A stretch of 64,000 bases of DNA from Halalkalibacter okhensis. GTDB taxonomy: Bacteria; Bacillota; Bacilli; Bacillales; Bacillaceae_D. A model generated the notes under the pieces. That model worked only from the letters and a program-made list of their open reading frames with translations, was not told where the DNA came from and made no database searches. This document shows, one piece after another, positions 8,086 to 17,804 of the stretch (positions are counted from its first letter, which is position 1; every line of letters starts with the position of its first letter). The translations under genes and the position numbers were made by a program. Where the stretch lies: the NCBI RefSeq assembly GCF_000787375.1, contig NZ_JRJU01000002.1:186001-250000 (forward strand), given 5' to 3'.

Positions 8086-10017
8086 TCATTTTACGTAGCG
8101 ATATTCCAGCAAACTGTTCAAAATTGAGACTTCCTGTAAAATCTCCTCTCCAACATTCGTTTCTAGAACCTTTTTTCTCTCTAGTTCTTTATCCACCAAT
8201 CTTTTTACTGATAATACATCCGTTCCATTTATTAGTACATCTTCTTTGGAATTGAAATGTTTATGGGCGACTAGTTGCATACCAAAGGAGTTATATAATA
8301 AAGTGTATCCAGCAATTCCTGTAGTTGATTGATACGCTTTGGAAAAGCCACCATCAATCACGATCATTCTTCCATTTGCTTTAATCGGATTTTCTCCATC
8401 AATTTCTTTAACCGGAGTATGACCATTTATGATATGACCTTGATCTGGATTAAGCTCAAATTCGGCTAGGATTTTGCGGCAGATTTCCTCATTTTCACGT
8501 AAATGGTAGTATGGGTTCTTTCTCTCTTTATGCGTTTTTTTATCTTTAATGAAATACCTTTCAAAGGTCGTCATTTCTCTTTTTCCAAAGAGTGATGAAT
8601 ATTCTCCTGACCATAAATACCAAACCATATCTTTCGCAAGATCATCTGTCTCTTCAGGATGTGCAAACGCCTCTCGTAAAAAACGTTCAAACGTATCAAG
8701 CAATTCACGACCTGCATACGTTTTATCTTCAATGACCATTTTTTCCATATTTCCTTCTTCATCTAAAGGAATGCACCCGTGGATTAATAAATTTCCGTTA
8801 TATTTTAGATAAAGACTGCCTTTTTTCATAAGAAAATTCATATGTCTAGCTAGCTTTTCTGACTGCTGAATAGAAAATAACAGTTTGTCCATCACTTGCT
8901 TTTCTTCATCTAACAGTTGATCAGGTTGTTGCGGATTTATCGTTGCAAAGCATGTATGATCTAATGGATATGTATTTCCATGAATCGTTATTTCGCTTCT
9001 GTCATAATCAATTTTCTCTAACAGAAGTCTTTCTGACATTTTAAAGTACGGACGTCTCTTTATAATATGGCTTTCAAGTTTAAATTGAATTATGGCAATG
9101 GCTTGATGAATTTTCGTGATTTGTAATTGTTCTTCCTCAGATACCTTTTCATCTGAATGCCTCTTTGGTCTAAAGGCTGGATTGTCGTCATAGTATTTTT
9201 CCGCAAGATTAAGTAGTGGCCTAAGGTTGATTCCATACACATCTTCAATAATATCCAAATTGTCGTACCGCGCGCAGATACGAATAATATTAGCAAGACA
9301 AACCTTGGATCCAGCAAAGGCTCCTAGCCACAGGACATCATGATTTCCCCACTGAATATCAACGGAATGATAATTAATGAGAGTATCCATAATTTTGTCA
9401 GGTTCGGGTCCGCGATCATAAATATCTCCCACTACATGAAGGTGGTCCACAACCAATTGCTGAGTCGTATAGGCAAGACCTATAATGAGTTTATCAGCTT
9501 GACCTAGGGAAATAATTTGCTGGACAATTTTTGTATAATACGGTTCCTTATTTGTGTATTCATCGGTTTTGTATAGAAGTTCTTCTACAATATAAACAAA
9601 TTGATCCGGTAATGCTTTTCGCAATTTCGAGCGAGTATATTTAGAAGACGCATAAGAAATAAGATTAATCATACGCTCAATGATGACTGTGTACCAATGA
9701 TGTAATTCTCTCTCATTATCAAAATCATTCTTCATTAACTTTAATTTTTCTTCAGGATAATAAACTAATGTTGCAAATTCTTTAATCTCTTTTTCCGTTA
9801 ATACCTTTTTATAAAGGTCTTCAATTTTCCCTTTTACATTCCCTGAACCATTTCTTAACACATGTTGAAAGGCTTGATACTCTCCGTGTAGATCACTTAC
9901 AAAATGTTCTGTCCCTTTTGGTAGATTAAGAATCGCTTCTAGATTAATAATTTCAGTAACCACTTTTTCTTCACAATCATATTTCTGGGCCAACAAATCT
10001 AAATATTTCGAGTTCAC
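8086..10017 (-). CDS. fbp: Fructose-1,6-bisphosphatase, class III (Firmicute type)
   Basis: A 643-residue class III fructose-bisphosphatase, which hydrolyses fructose 1,6-bisphosphate to fructose 6-phosphate in gluconeogenesis. Metallophosphatase signatures are visible in order: [10 protein letters not shown] (residues 41-50), [11 protein letters not shown] near residue 200 and GNHDVLW near residue 225. Length matches the Bacillus Fbp enzymes. It is monocistronic, divergent from the symporter gene at 10332, with two dyads in the shared upstream region. A repeat element follows its stop. Confidence 0.95.
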   Translation of the reverse strand: MNSKYLDLLAQKYDCEEKVVTEIINLEAILNLPKGTEHFVSDLHGEYQAFQHVLRNGSGNVKGKIEDLYKKVLTEKEIKEFATLVYYPEEKLKLMKNDFDNERELHHWYTVIIERMINLISYASSKYTRSKLRKALPDQFVYIVEELLYKTDEYTNKEPYYTKIVQQIISLGQADKLIIGLAYTTQQLVVDHLHVVGDIYDRGPEPDKIMDTLINYHSVDIQWGNHDVLWLGAFAGSKVCLANIIRICARYDNLDIIEDVYGINLRPLLNLAEKYYDDNPAFRPKRHSDEKVSEEEQLQITKIHQAIAIIQFKLESHIIKRRPYFKMSERLLLEKIDYDRSEITIHGNTYPLDHTCFATINPQQPDQLLDEEKQVMDKLLFSIQQSEKLARHMNFLMKKGSLYLKYNGNLLIHGCIPLDEEGNMEKMVIEDKTYAGRELLDTFERFLREAFAHPEETDDLAKDMVWYLWSGEYSSLFGKREMTTFERYFIKDKKTHKERKNPYYHLRENEEICRKILAEFELNPDQGHIINGHTPVKEIDGENPIKANGRMIVIDGGFSKAYQSTTGIAGYTLLYNSFGMQLVAHKHFNSKEDVLINGTDVLSVKRLVDKELERKKVLETNVGEEILQEVSILNSLLEYRYVK

Positions 10018-10147
10018 AATTATGTATCCCCTTTCAAAGTTGATTGTTTTTACATCTAATAGAGTGCACTTACATTAAAAGAGAAAACTCAAATTCTAAT
10101 TATAACGGTTTTTATAGGTGCTACTATTATATCAAAAAATACCGTCA

Positions 10148-10166
10148 ATGGAACAAACCGTTCCAT
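10148..10166. promoter_or_regulatory. 19-bp perfect dyad upstream of fbp
   Basis: ATGGAACnnnnnGTTCCAT, with 7-bp arms and a 5-bp spacer. It lies just upstream of a minus-strand -10 (TATAAT within TTTGATATAATAG) and overlaps the expected -35 of fbp. The 5-bp spacer argues against a LexA box, whose GAAC/GTTC halves are separated by 4 bp. The regulator is unknown. Confidence 0.5.
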
Positions 10167-10183
10167 ACTTAATCTTTCACCTT

Positions 10184-10217
10184 TTTCACTAAAGTAGTAC
10201 GTCTTTTTTTAGTGAAA
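10184..10217. promoter_or_regulatory. Inverted repeat between fbp and the symporter gene
   Basis: 10-bp perfect arms TTTCACTAAA and TTTAGTGAAA separated by 14 bp, in the divergent intergenic region. It could be an operator for either gene or a stem-loop. Only the symmetry is directly seen. Confidence 0.4.
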
Positions 10218-10331
10218 CAAGGGATTATTTATTCCTGCTAGATTTAACTCACTTTTACTATTATACTAATAGAGTTGCTCGTTACGGATTTACTATTGTA
10301 ATAAACTTTTAAACTGAGGAGAGATTACTAC

Positions 10332-11753
10332 ATGAGTTTTATTGAAAACATCGTTTCAGTAGGGAACGACATACTGTGGAGCTACCTATTAATTGCTTTG
10401 TTAATCTTAGCCGGTGCTTACTTTACTATTGCTTCAGGCTTTGTTCAGTTCAAGTATATTGGTGAGATGTTTCGTCTTTTAACGGACAAAGAAACGATAA
10501 CGTCTGGTAAGAAAACGGTCTCAAGCTTTCAAGCCTTTTGTATCAGTACTGCCTCAAGGGTAGGAACTGGAAACTTAGCAGGTGTTGCCTCAGCTATCGC
10601 TCTCGGAGGACCAGGTGCCATTTTTTGGATGTGGCTTATTGCTCTATTAGGGTCAGCGACAGCTTTTATCGAAAGTACGTTAGCGCAAATTTATAAAGTG
10701 AAAGACGGAGATAGCTTTCGAGGCGGACCAGCTTATTATATGGAAAAAGCTTTAGGTGCCAGATGGCTTGGCATTATTTTTGCGGTGTTAATTACGTTCT
10801 GTTTTGGACTTGTTTTTAACTCGGTTCAATCCAACACAATTTCACTTGCGATGAACAGTGCTTTTGGTTCTGACACGTTAATCGTTGGAATTATTGTTGC
10901 CGTTCTGACAGCGATTATTATTTTTGGTGGAGTCCACCGAATTGCTAAAGTAACGGCTGTTATTGTTCCTGTTATGGCCTTAATTTATTTATTTGTTGCG
11001 CTCATCGTCATTGTTATGAACCTAACTGCTATTCCAAGTGTGTTTGTTCTGATTATTGAAAGTGCCTTTGGGTTAGAACAAGCAATTGGCGGTGGTGTTG
11101 GCGCTGCTATGATGATGGGGATTAAGCGTGGATTGTTTTCAAACGAAGCTGGTATGGGTAGTGCCCCTAATGCAGCCGCAACAGCAAACGTTAGTCACCC
11201 AGCGAAACAAGGTCTCATTCAATCATTAGGGGTATTTGTCGATACCTTAATTATTTGTAGTGCAACAGCATTTATTATCCTCATTTCAGGCGATTTCGCT
11301 AATGGTATGGTCGGTATTGAATTAACTCAAAATGCATTAGCATCACAAATCGGATCATGGGCTAGTACGTTTATAGCGATTGCTATTTTCTTATTTGCCT
11401 TTAGCTCTATCATCGGGAACTATTATTACGGTGAAACGAATATTGAGTTTATTAAGAAGAGTAAACTTTCGATTATGATTTATCGTTTAGCTGTTGTTGG
11501 AATGGTTCTATTTGGAGCAGTTGCTGAATTTTATCTTGTATGGGATATGGCAGACTTCACAATGGGTCTGATGGCACTAATGAATATTTTGGTGATCTTC
11601 CTTTTAGGTAAGTTTGCCTTTGCCGCCTTATCGGATTACGGGAAGCAACGAAAAGCTGGGAAGAATCCTACATTTTTAGCAAGCAGCATCCCTGGACTTA
11701 AGAATGTTGAGCACTGGAAAAAGAGTGATCACGAGCAGACAGAAGAGCTTTAA
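10332..11753 (+). CDS. alsT: Sodium:alanine/glutamine symporter (AGCS family)
   Basis: A 473-residue, very hydrophobic protein with about eleven membrane segments, typical of the alanine/glycine:cation symporter family (B. subtilis AlsT is of similar length). Family motifs such as GGPAYYMEKALG, GTGNLAGV and KRGLFSNEAGMGSAPNAAA are present. It imports a small neutral amino acid with Na+. Alanine, glycine or glutamine cannot be told apart from sequence alone. AGGAGAG precedes the ATG, and a strong intrinsic terminator follows. The gene symbol reflects family only. Confidence 0.85.
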   Translation: MSFIENIVSVGNDILWSYLLIALLILAGAYFTIASGFVQFKYIGEMFRLLTDKETITSGKKTVSSFQAFCISTASRVGTGNLAGVASAIALGGPGAIFWMWLIALLGSATAFIESTLAQIYKVKDGDSFRGGPAYYMEKALGARWLGIIFAVLITFCFGLVFNSVQSNTISLAMNSAFGSDTLIVGIIVAVLTAIIIFGGVHRIAKVTAVIVPVMALIYLFVALIVIVMNLTAIPSVFVLIIESAFGLEQAIGGGVGAAMMMGIKRGLFSNEAGMGSAPNAAATANVSHPAKQGLIQSLGVFVDTLIICSATAFIILISGDFANGMVGIELTQNALASQIGSWASTFIAIAIFLFAFSSIIGNYYYGETNIEFIKKSKLSIMIYRLAVVGMVLFGAVAEFYLVWDMADFTMGLMALMNILVIFLLGKFAFAALSDYGKQRKAGKNPTFLASSIPGLKNVEHWKKSDHEQTEEL

Positions 11754-11796
11754 TTTAAACAACGTACAAAGAAAGTCTTCAGTCCTTAACAAGTTA

Positions 11797-11828
11797 AGGT
11801 AGCTATCACCGAGGTAGCTACCTTTTTT
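11797..11828 (+). terminator. Intrinsic terminator after the symporter gene
   Basis: An 8-bp perfect stem GGTAGCTA/TAGCTACC with a 9-base loop, followed by a run of six T on the plus strand. Confidence 0.88.
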
Positions 11829-12000
11829 CATTTTAAAACGCTTCATCAACACAGCTCTAAACCGAACCGAGCGCGGTCAGGATCGAAGAAGTAAAACAAG
11901 GGTTTTCAAACTTTTTCGATCATATGCTTACATTTATCCATCATTTAAACAGGTTTATCTAGATAGCTATTAGATTAGTCGTCTAGCTGAACGATTGAAA
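11829..12000. other. Intergenic stretch without recognised content
   Basis: About 170 bp between the symporter terminator and the facing terminator of the MMPL operon. No frame with a ribosome binding site, no repeat and no regulatory motif was recognised on either strand. Confidence 0.5.
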
Positions 12001-12041
12001 AAGCAGCACCTAAAAAATTCTCTTAGGTGCTGCTTGATTTT
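12001..12041 (-). terminator. Bidirectional intrinsic terminator of the MMPL operon
   Basis: Perfect 13-bp arms AAGCAGCACCTAA and TTAGGTGCTGCTT with a 9-base loop. On the minus strand a T tract follows, downstream of the last gene of the exporter operon; the plus strand also has a T-rich tail. Confidence 0.9.
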
Positions 12042-12085
12042 TTACGATTATAAAATCAATTATACGTGAATATCAAGCCTTAACT

Positions 12086-12107
12086 GGGACACCGTACCTC
12101 CCGTCCC
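12086..12107. repeat. Partial GGGGACA-type repeat
   Basis: GGGACACCGTACC followed by CCGTCCC forms an inverted repeat that resembles one end of the 7701/8017 elements (GGGGACACC...TGTCCCC). It sits immediately after the stop of the gene at 12109. Assignment to the same family is tentative. Confidence 0.4.
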
Positions 12108-12108
12108 A

Positions 12109-13893
12109 TTACATAAACAAACGTTTGAGTCGCTCCCAAAAGCTTACTTCTTCTTCTTCAACTAAAGTAATGTTTTCTTCCACTTCTAATTCAATTGGTT
12201 CTGTTTTTAAAATAAATTGAACAGAAGCCACGTTTGTATTTTTAGGGGATACAAACGATACGGGTTCAAAATCAGATTTATCGAATTGTTCTCTCATTGC
12301 ATCAATCTCTTCTTGCATCTTTTCTGGTAAGTCATTTGTAGAATCAGCTAATTCTGCCGTTCCATCATGAAGCTCTTCGACACCGTTATTTAGCTCGGAC
12401 GTCCCATTCGCGACTTCACCAAACCCTGTAGCAATGTCGTTGTAAGAGTCCGCTAGCTGAGCAACTCCATCTGTGTAAGATATGAGCCCTGCATGAAACT
12501 CACCATAATTGTTTGCGAGCAAGCCAATTCCCTCTTCTAATTCAGCTAAACCGTCCAACCCTTCCATACTTTCAAAAGCGACAAGCAGCTCACTTGCCAT
12601 CGTACGTAATTGGTTGCTTATTTCATTTACAGCACCGCATGTTCCTTCTAATGCTGGGCCAACCGCAACGAAAGCTTCTTTCACTTGCTCATACGTTCCC
12701 TTTGCTGTTTGAGCAGCAACATTCACTTCGACTAATTGTTCAATTGTATCTGGATTTGCTCCGCTTTCATACAATTGCTGAATGTCTTCTTCGGTAACAT
12801 TAGGAGCTGGTATATTATCCATTGTTCCATCTAATGCGGAAAGTGCCGAAGAGTAATGAGTGTTTAACTCGTCTAACCCACTAGAAACCTCATCAAGTCC
12901 ATCTGCAATAAGCGACAACCCTGCTGGCAATTGTGCTAAATCACTCAAATCCATCTCACCTGTCGAGCCGCTAAGTTCCTTATTTAAAAGGGCCAGAGAC
13001 TCATTAATCTTGCGAGACGCACCCGTGATTTCAGAAGAAGCACCTTTTATTTCATTCATCCCTGCCCCGTATTGTCGAGACCCCGAGTTCAAGCTTTGAA
13101 CACCATCATTCAATTCAGACACACCTGTGTTTAATTCAGATACACCTTTATTGACTTCTTGAATAGCATCGCTTAATGTCCGCATCTCGCTCGTCATTTC
13201 GTCTGTCTCTAGATTATCAAGAGCCATGGATAACGGTATTGCTGAAATATCAATTCCTTCCATTTCAAAGTTAACGACATCCGCAAGAAAACGAATATCC
13301 CCCTCGCTATCAGGCATGACCGTATACGTTAATTGTCTTTTCTTCCCTACATTCGCAATCGTCGCATCCGGCGCCTGGATATTGCTGATAACCTCGGTAT
13401 TAAGAGTAAGTGAAATTTGCATTGTATAGTTTTCAAAAAAATCAGGGTCTATTCGCTCATTCTTTGCTGTTTTAATTGTTAGTAGCAAACGTCCCTCTTC
13501 TCCTGCTAACTCATCTGGCTGAATTTCTTCCCCATCAAGCATATAGGAAATATCGATATCCCATGGCAGTTCTTGGTTATCCATATTTCCTTGATAGTAG
13601 AACCAACCTGATGAGGCATCAATTTGTACCTCATCTTCGTCTTGTTCTATTTCGGTTAAGTCCGTTAAATTGCGAATGGCCGTGTATTCTCCGTAATCGA
13701 TAATGCGGCCAGGTTCTGTTACATCTAGCATATTTACAACATATAATTCATTTAGCGTACCATTGGCACTTAAGCTTCCGTATACAACTTCATCTTTGGA
13801 AGTTGCACCGCCACTGCCATTGGCATTTCCTATATGATAAGGAAAGACAAGGAGCATCGCTAAAAGAATGAACATTATTCTTTTTTTCATCAT
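12109..13893 (-). CDS. Secreted heptad-repeat (xxxLxxG) protein, partner of the MMPL exporter
   Basis: A 594-residue protein with an N-terminal signal peptide (MKKRIMFILLAMLLVF). It has a globular N-terminal region and then two tracts of repeats of the type LNxGVxELNDGVxxLNxG (roughly residues 245-300 and 480-530), as in the YhgE/Pip-like xxxLxxG family. The long helical repeats suggest an elongated surface coiled structure. The start overlaps the stop of the upstream MMPL gene (ATGATG overlapping TGA), so the two are translated together. Unlike YhgE it has no obvious C-terminal membrane anchor; it ends with a charged tail (FWERLKRLFM). Its likely job is to work with the exporter at the outer membrane face, but this is inference. 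Confidence 0.65.
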   Translation of the reverse strand: MMKKRIMFILLAMLLVFPYHIGNANGSGGATSKDEVVYGSLSANGTLNELYVVNMLDVTEPGRIIDYGEYTAIRNLTDLTEIEQDEDEVQIDASSGWFYYQGNMDNQELPWDIDISYMLDGEEIQPDELAGEEGRLLLTIKTAKNERIDPDFFENYTMQISLTLNTEVISNIQAPDATIANVGKKRQLTYTVMPDSEGDIRFLADVVNFEMEGIDISAIPLSMALDNLETDEMTSEMRTLSDAIQEVNKGVSELNTGVSELNDGVQSLNSGSRQYGAGMNEIKGASSEITGASRKINESLALLNKELSGSTGEMDLSDLAQLPAGLSLIADGLDEVSSGLDELNTHYSSALSALDGTMDNIPAPNVTEEDIQQLYESGANPDTIEQLVEVNVAAQTAKGTYEQVKEAFVAVGPALEGTCGAVNEISNQLRTMASELLVAFESMEGLDGLAELEEGIGLLANNYGEFHAGLISYTDGVAQLADSYNDIATGFGEVANGTSELNNGVEELHDGTAELADSTNDLPEKMQEEIDAMREQFDKSDFEPVSFVSPKNTNVASVQFILKTEPIELEVEENITLVEEEEVSFWERLKRLFM

Positions 13894-15950
13894 TTATCCC
13901 CCCTAAAAAAGTTTGCTTTTACGGTTGTTTTCCCAATCACCTTATCGAACACAAGAAGTACTGCTGGTAGGAAAAAGAGCACCAAAATAAAGGCAAGTAA
14001 CGCCCCTCTACCAAGCAGCAATCCAATTGATGCAACAATGGGGTTACTAGATGTAATCCATAAGATAAAACCGACACAAGATAAAATGGCTGCTGAGATT
14101 GAAATAGAGAATGTTTTCTCATTTAACGTTTTGATTATCGATTGCTTAGCAGGCATTTCTTTTCGATTCTCAAGATAATTTTCGGTAAAAAGGATTGCAT
14201 AATCAACCGTTGCCGCAAGCTGTACAGTACTTACCACCAAATAGCCGACAAAGACTAATGGAGTATCAGTAAAATATGGTACAGAAAGATTCACCCATAC
14301 GGCTGCTTGTATCGTCAGCAATAAGATAACAGGCAAAGAAATGGATCTAAACGTAAAAATCAAGACAATACCAATAGCAACAATGGTCAAAATGTTCACG
14401 ACTACATTATCTCTTTGAATCGTCGTTTTCATATCATACAAGGCAACACTCTCTCCGAGGGCTAACGCTTCATCACCATAATAAGATGCCGCAAGTTCAC
14501 GAACAGTTTCCACGACACCGAAGGCAAGATCCCCTTCATTTTCCGTTTCCGTATACAGAATGATCTGACTGTAATTCTCCGAATGAAACTGCTCTGTAAT
14601 CGATGGATCTAGGTACTCCGGCGGAATCGCTGGACTCACTGCTTGATTATAGGAAATAACATTTGCGACGTGTTGAACCTCTTCTAAATCTTGTTCCAAC
14701 GCTACCTCTCTAGCGACATCGCCTTTTGGAACAAGAATCACAATCGGAGTCGTTCGCCCAAACACCTCATCAATAGCTAGAATGTCACTGCCAAGACGGG
14801 TTGTTTCTGGTTGTTCGCCATTTCCATAAATAAATGCCGTTTCTTGTTGCGCTAAAAAACTAGGAACAAGAAGTAGCCCCACAACGAGCAAACTCACAAA
14901 TCTAACCTTCAAAACTCCCTTGCCAATTGAAAAGGTACTTGGTACAAATGGCTTATGCTGTGTTTTATCGATCCATTTATAAAACACAACCGTTAATGCT
15001 GGCAAAAACACCATTACACTAATGAAGCTTAATAATATCCCTTTAACAAGGTTGACACCTAAATCAGCTCCAATTTCAAACTGCATAAATGTAAGAGCCA
15101 AGAAACCAAAGAAAGTAGTTGCAGCACTTGCTGCTATCGCCGGGAACGATTTTTTAATCGCGAGTTGCATCGCCTCTTCAGGATTCGTTGTCTTCTTTCG
15201 ATAATGAGCAAAACTATGAAGCAGGAAAACAGCATAATCTAACGAAACCGCTAATTGCAAAATAGGACTAACAGATTGAGTGACGAACGAAATTTCACCA
15301 ATAAAAATATTTGTCCCTAAATTTATTAGGACAGAAACACCAATCGCCGTAAGGAAAAATAATGGCTCCACCCAAGAGGTTGTTGAGATAACAAGAATAA
15401 TAATAATGAGTGGAACTAACAACAAAGCTGCATACAATGATTCATTTGCTGCCATGCTCTGAGCAACTGCTGTATCTGCCGCTTCTCCAGCCATTGCATT
15501 TTCCTCACCGATCAACTCATAAATAGCATCAGTAACCGCTACCTCATCCCCTTCTCGTACCGTCATCGAAAGAAGGGCATGATTGTCCTTATAATACGTC
15601 TCTACTAACTCTTTTTCTGCCATTTCTAATGGCGTTTTTACATCGAGGGCTTGATCGAGCCAGACCACGTCTGAAACCCCGTCAATCTCCTCGAGCCTTT
15701 CTTTATATTCTAGCGCCTCTTGCACAGACACATCCCGAATCATCACTTGCGCATTAGATAGTGGAGTATCAAATTCCTGTTCCATCACCTCAATGGCTTT
15801 TGTCGACGGAGTATCTTCGGGCATGTATTCACTCATATTGTAATTGATTGAAACAAAAAACTGAGCGATTGCACTAAACACAGTTAATAGCATAAAAACT
15901 ATTACTATCGATTTTTTGTATTTCATTATTTTTGCAGCTATGTCTAGCAT
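13890..15950 (-). CDS. MMPL/RND-family membrane exporter
   Basis: A 686-residue protein with two repeats, each made of a membrane helix, a large extracytoplasmic loop and a five-helix membrane bundle, the layout of MmpL/YdgH-type RND transporters. The start at ATG 15950 (MLDIAAKIMKY) is chosen because CAAGGAG lies upstream and the longer frame to 15998 runs through the promoter. It is co-transcribed with the secreted repeat protein and divergent from a TetR regulator that probably controls it. Substrate is unknown; lipids, surfactants or drugs are family precedents. Confidence 0.82.
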   Translation of the reverse strand: MLDIAAKIMKYKKSIVIVFMLLTVFSAIAQFFVSINYNMSEYMPEDTPSTKAIEVMEQEFDTPLSNAQVMIRDVSVQEALEYKERLEEIDGVSDVVWLDQALDVKTPLEMAEKELVETYYKDNHALLSMTVREGDEVAVTDAIYELIGEENAMAGEAADTAVAQSMAANESLYAALLLVPLIIIILVISTTSWVEPLFFLTAIGVSVLINLGTNIFIGEISFVTQSVSPILQLAVSLDYAVFLLHSFAHYRKKTTNPEEAMQLAIKKSFPAIAASAATTFFGFLALTFMQFEIGADLGVNLVKGILLSFISVMVFLPALTVVFYKWIDKTQHKPFVPSTFSIGKGVLKVRFVSLLVVGLLLVPSFLAQQETAFIYGNGEQPETTRLGSDILAIDEVFGRTTPIVILVPKGDVAREVALEQDLEEVQHVANVISYNQAVSPAIPPEYLDPSITEQFHSENYSQIILYTETENEGDLAFGVVETVRELAASYYGDEALALGESVALYDMKTTIQRDNVVVNILTIVAIGIVLIFTFRSISLPVILLLTIQAAVWVNLSVPYFTDTPLVFVGYLVVSTVQLAATVDYAILFTENYLENRKEMPAKQSIIKTLNEKTFSISISAAILSCVGFILWITSSNPIVASIGLLLGRGALLAFILVLFFLPAVLLVFDKVIGKTTVKANFFRGDK

Positions 15951-15985
15951 GACTGAACAACTCCTTGAATCGTAACTAATGTCTA

Positions 15986-16014
15986 AGTATAATGACACTG
16001 TGTAGGATAATCAA
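15986..16014 (-). promoter_or_regulatory. Promoter of the MMPL operon with candidate TetR operator
   Basis: Minus-strand -35 TTGATT (16014-16009), 17-bp spacer, -10 TATACT (15991-15986). The palindrome ACACTGTGT (15995-16003) lies inside the spacer, a typical position for a repressor site. The divergent TetR-family gene begins about 90 bp away. Confidence 0.55.
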
Positions 16015-16106
16015 CAAACAGTTCGATATCTTATGTTACATATCCAACACCCAGATGCAATGTGATGGATTCCCAACAAAATTGTCAAAAACAAAGGGTG
16101 AGTCAG

Positions 16107-16676
16107 TTGAGTACCAAATTAGATAGACGTATTAAATACACGCAAATGGTGTTAAAAGAAAGCTTTATGAAGTTATTGAAACAAAAGCCTTTAACCAACA
16201 TTACGATTAAAGAATTATGCGAACTAGCAGATATTAATCGCTCGACTTTCTATTCTCATTACAAAGATTTATATGATCTTCTTTACCAAATCGAGGACGG
16301 CATTATCGAAGACATGAACCAAACCTTGTCCTCTTACAACTACACCAAAAATGAAGAAGCCATACAGATGACCGAGAAATTGTTAGAATACATTGTTAAA
16401 AATAGTGAAAGCTGCCAAACGCTATTCAGTGAACACGGAAATCCGACTTTCCAAAAAAAAGTCATGATGCTAGCACATCAGCATTTATTAAAATCCTTGA
16501 TTCAAGATAAGCATTTCATTCCCGTTAACATTGAATATTTAAGTCTCTTTATCGCGAATGGTAGTATTCACCTTGTCCAACACTGGCTGAAAAACGGGTT
16601 AAAAGAATCGCCAAAAGAGATGGCTGAATTGATGATTAATCTTGCCACTAAAGGACTTTCCTCGTTTCAACAATAA
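16107..16676 (+). CDS. TetR-family transcriptional regulator
   Basis: An N-terminal TetR HTH (ITIKELCELADINRSTFYSHY) and an all-helical ligand/dimer domain of the YfiR/DhaS-like C-terminal class. TTG 16107 with AAAGGGTGAG just upstream gives 189 residues and is preferred over GTG 16062, which has no SD. It is divergent from the MMPL exporter operon, the classic arrangement of a local repressor released by an exporter substrate. A 12-bp hairpin follows 36 bp after the stop. Confidence 0.82.
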   Translation: MSTKLDRRIKYTQMVLKESFMKLLKQKPLTNITIKELCELADINRSTFYSHYKDLYDLLYQIEDGIIEDMNQTLSSYNYTKNEEAIQMTEKLLEYIVKNSESCQTLFSEHGNPTFQKKVMMLAHQHLLKSLIQDKHFIPVNIEYLSLFIANGSIHLVQHWLKNGLKESPKEMAELMINLATKGLSSFQQ

Positions 16677-16712
16677 CTCTCGACTATGCTTTTATTTATC
16701 AAAGCCTAAACA

Positions 16713-16742
16713 AACCGTAATTCATTTATATGAATTACGGTT
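16713..16742. terminator. Hairpin after the TetR gene
   Basis: Perfect 12-bp arms AACCGTAATTCA/TGAATTACGGTT with a 6-base loop. No long T run follows on the plus strand; on the minus strand a short T-rich tract follows. It probably ends transcription from either side. Confidence 0.55.
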
Positions 16743-16794
16743 AAAATAGTATTTTAAAAGATGAAAGTAAGTTCCATTGAATAGGATTTTAATA

Positions 16795-16830
16795 ATGGGT
16801 GCCGTCACTTTGTATTTGACAGACACCCAT
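16795..16830. repeat. Hairpin with ATGGGTG/CACCCAT ends
   Basis: Seven-base inverted ends enclose TGCCGTCAC and TTTGACAGA. It resembles GGTGTCTGTC-type intergenic elements common in Bacillaceae and lies downstream of the minus-strand gene at 16863. A terminator role is possible. Confidence 0.4.
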
Positions 16831-16862
16831 AATGTGATTAATCAATGACTGTGCGATACTTT

Positions 16863-17060
16863 TCAATCATTTGCATTTTCTAATATTCCTTCTTTGTAAA
16901 AATGATTAACATATACATGAACCATCATTTCATTTTCTTCGGTTATTTTTATTTTTGACAATACTCGATTAATGATTGCGGCTAGCTCTTTTGGGTTCGC
17001 ATACCGAATGAGATGACTTTTTACAAATTTGTCTTTTGCTTCTTTCGAAATATTCCACAT
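16863..17060 (-). CDS. Small hypothetical protein
   Basis: 65 residues, soluble, mixed charge, no signal or membrane segment, beginning MWNISKEAKDKFV. GAGGTGATG sits just before ATG 17060, so translation is likely. It follows the XRE/DUF3169 pair by 33 bp on the same strand and may be the third gene of that operon. I do not recognise the family. Confidence 0.6.
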   Translation of the reverse strand: MWNISKEAKDKFVKSHLIRYANPKELAAIINRVLSKIKITEENEMMVHVYVNHFYKEGILENAND

Positions 17061-17093
17061 AACATCACCTCAATAATCAAATGACTATTATTC

Positions 17094-17804
17094 TCAAACC
17101 CTCACCTTTTTACTTTCAAGAATGGTGATCAATTGGAAGATCAACCACAACAACATGATTCCAAGTAGCAAGTGCGGTGTGAGATCAAATATGATTGTGA
17201 CAAAGACAGCTATTCCAAAAGCGGCAAGAAAGAGTATTTTCATTTTTTCTACGATCGAGAAACAATATCTATAAACGTGGAGTTTCTGCGCTTCATCCAA
17301 ACGACTTACATATTTCGTGATTGATTCATTCTTTTTATAGAAGTATTTCATATCTGGAAGATAATTATTGTTTTCTTTGAAGCTAAATCGAATGAATAGA
17401 TTTGACACCCAGAGGAAAATCCACGCCACCACGAGGAAAATGAGATGGCTCAATCCATCTGAATTCATTACATGAATCAAGGTTAATGCAAAAATGAGAA
17501 TACTTAATAATTGCATAAATGAACTGTACCCAACTAAGTTTGTTACTTTATTCATAATGTATGCTTCCTTCTCATCTTCATCAAGAATGGACTTTTCTTT
17601 TTTCAATTGTTGGCGAGTGACAACAAACAGGACCATCAACACAAAATACAAGACGATCGAACTGTATAAAATGACTTGCATAACCCATTCTCTATTCAAC
17701 ACTAGATTGGCATCTTGTAAGACCAATCCGAAATAGGTTGCAAAAAAACCTACTATCGCCGACCCTATCATTATTAAAATCATTTTCATCTTACTATTCT
17801 TCAT
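17094..17804 (-). CDS. DUF3169-like membrane protein
   Basis: 236 residues with about six hydrophobic segments (near residues 8-28, 40-62, 92-135, 190-225) and a charged loop with NKVTNLVGYSSFMQ. Size, topology and the upstream XRE regulator fit the DUF3169 family of Firmicute membrane proteins, which are commonly found next to such regulators. Its start overlaps the regulator gene by 11 bp. Function is unknown. Confidence 0.6.
   Translation of the reverse strand: MKNSKMKMILIMIGSAIVGFFATYFGLVLQDANLVLNREWVMQVILYSSIVLYFVLMVLFVVTRQQLKKEKSILDEDEKEAYIMNKVTNLVGYSSFMQLLSILIFALTLIHVMNSDGLSHLIFLVVAWIFLWVSNLFIRFSFKENNNYLPDMKYFYKKNESITKYVSRLDEAQKLHVYRYCFSIVEKMKILFLAAFGIAVFVTIIFDLTPHLLLGIMLLWLIFQLITILESKKVRV

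Noticed and set aside
10148-10166. LexA box upstream of fbp
   Set aside because: The GAAC and GTTC halves are separated by five bases rather than four and outer bases do not fit the Bacillus LexA consensus.
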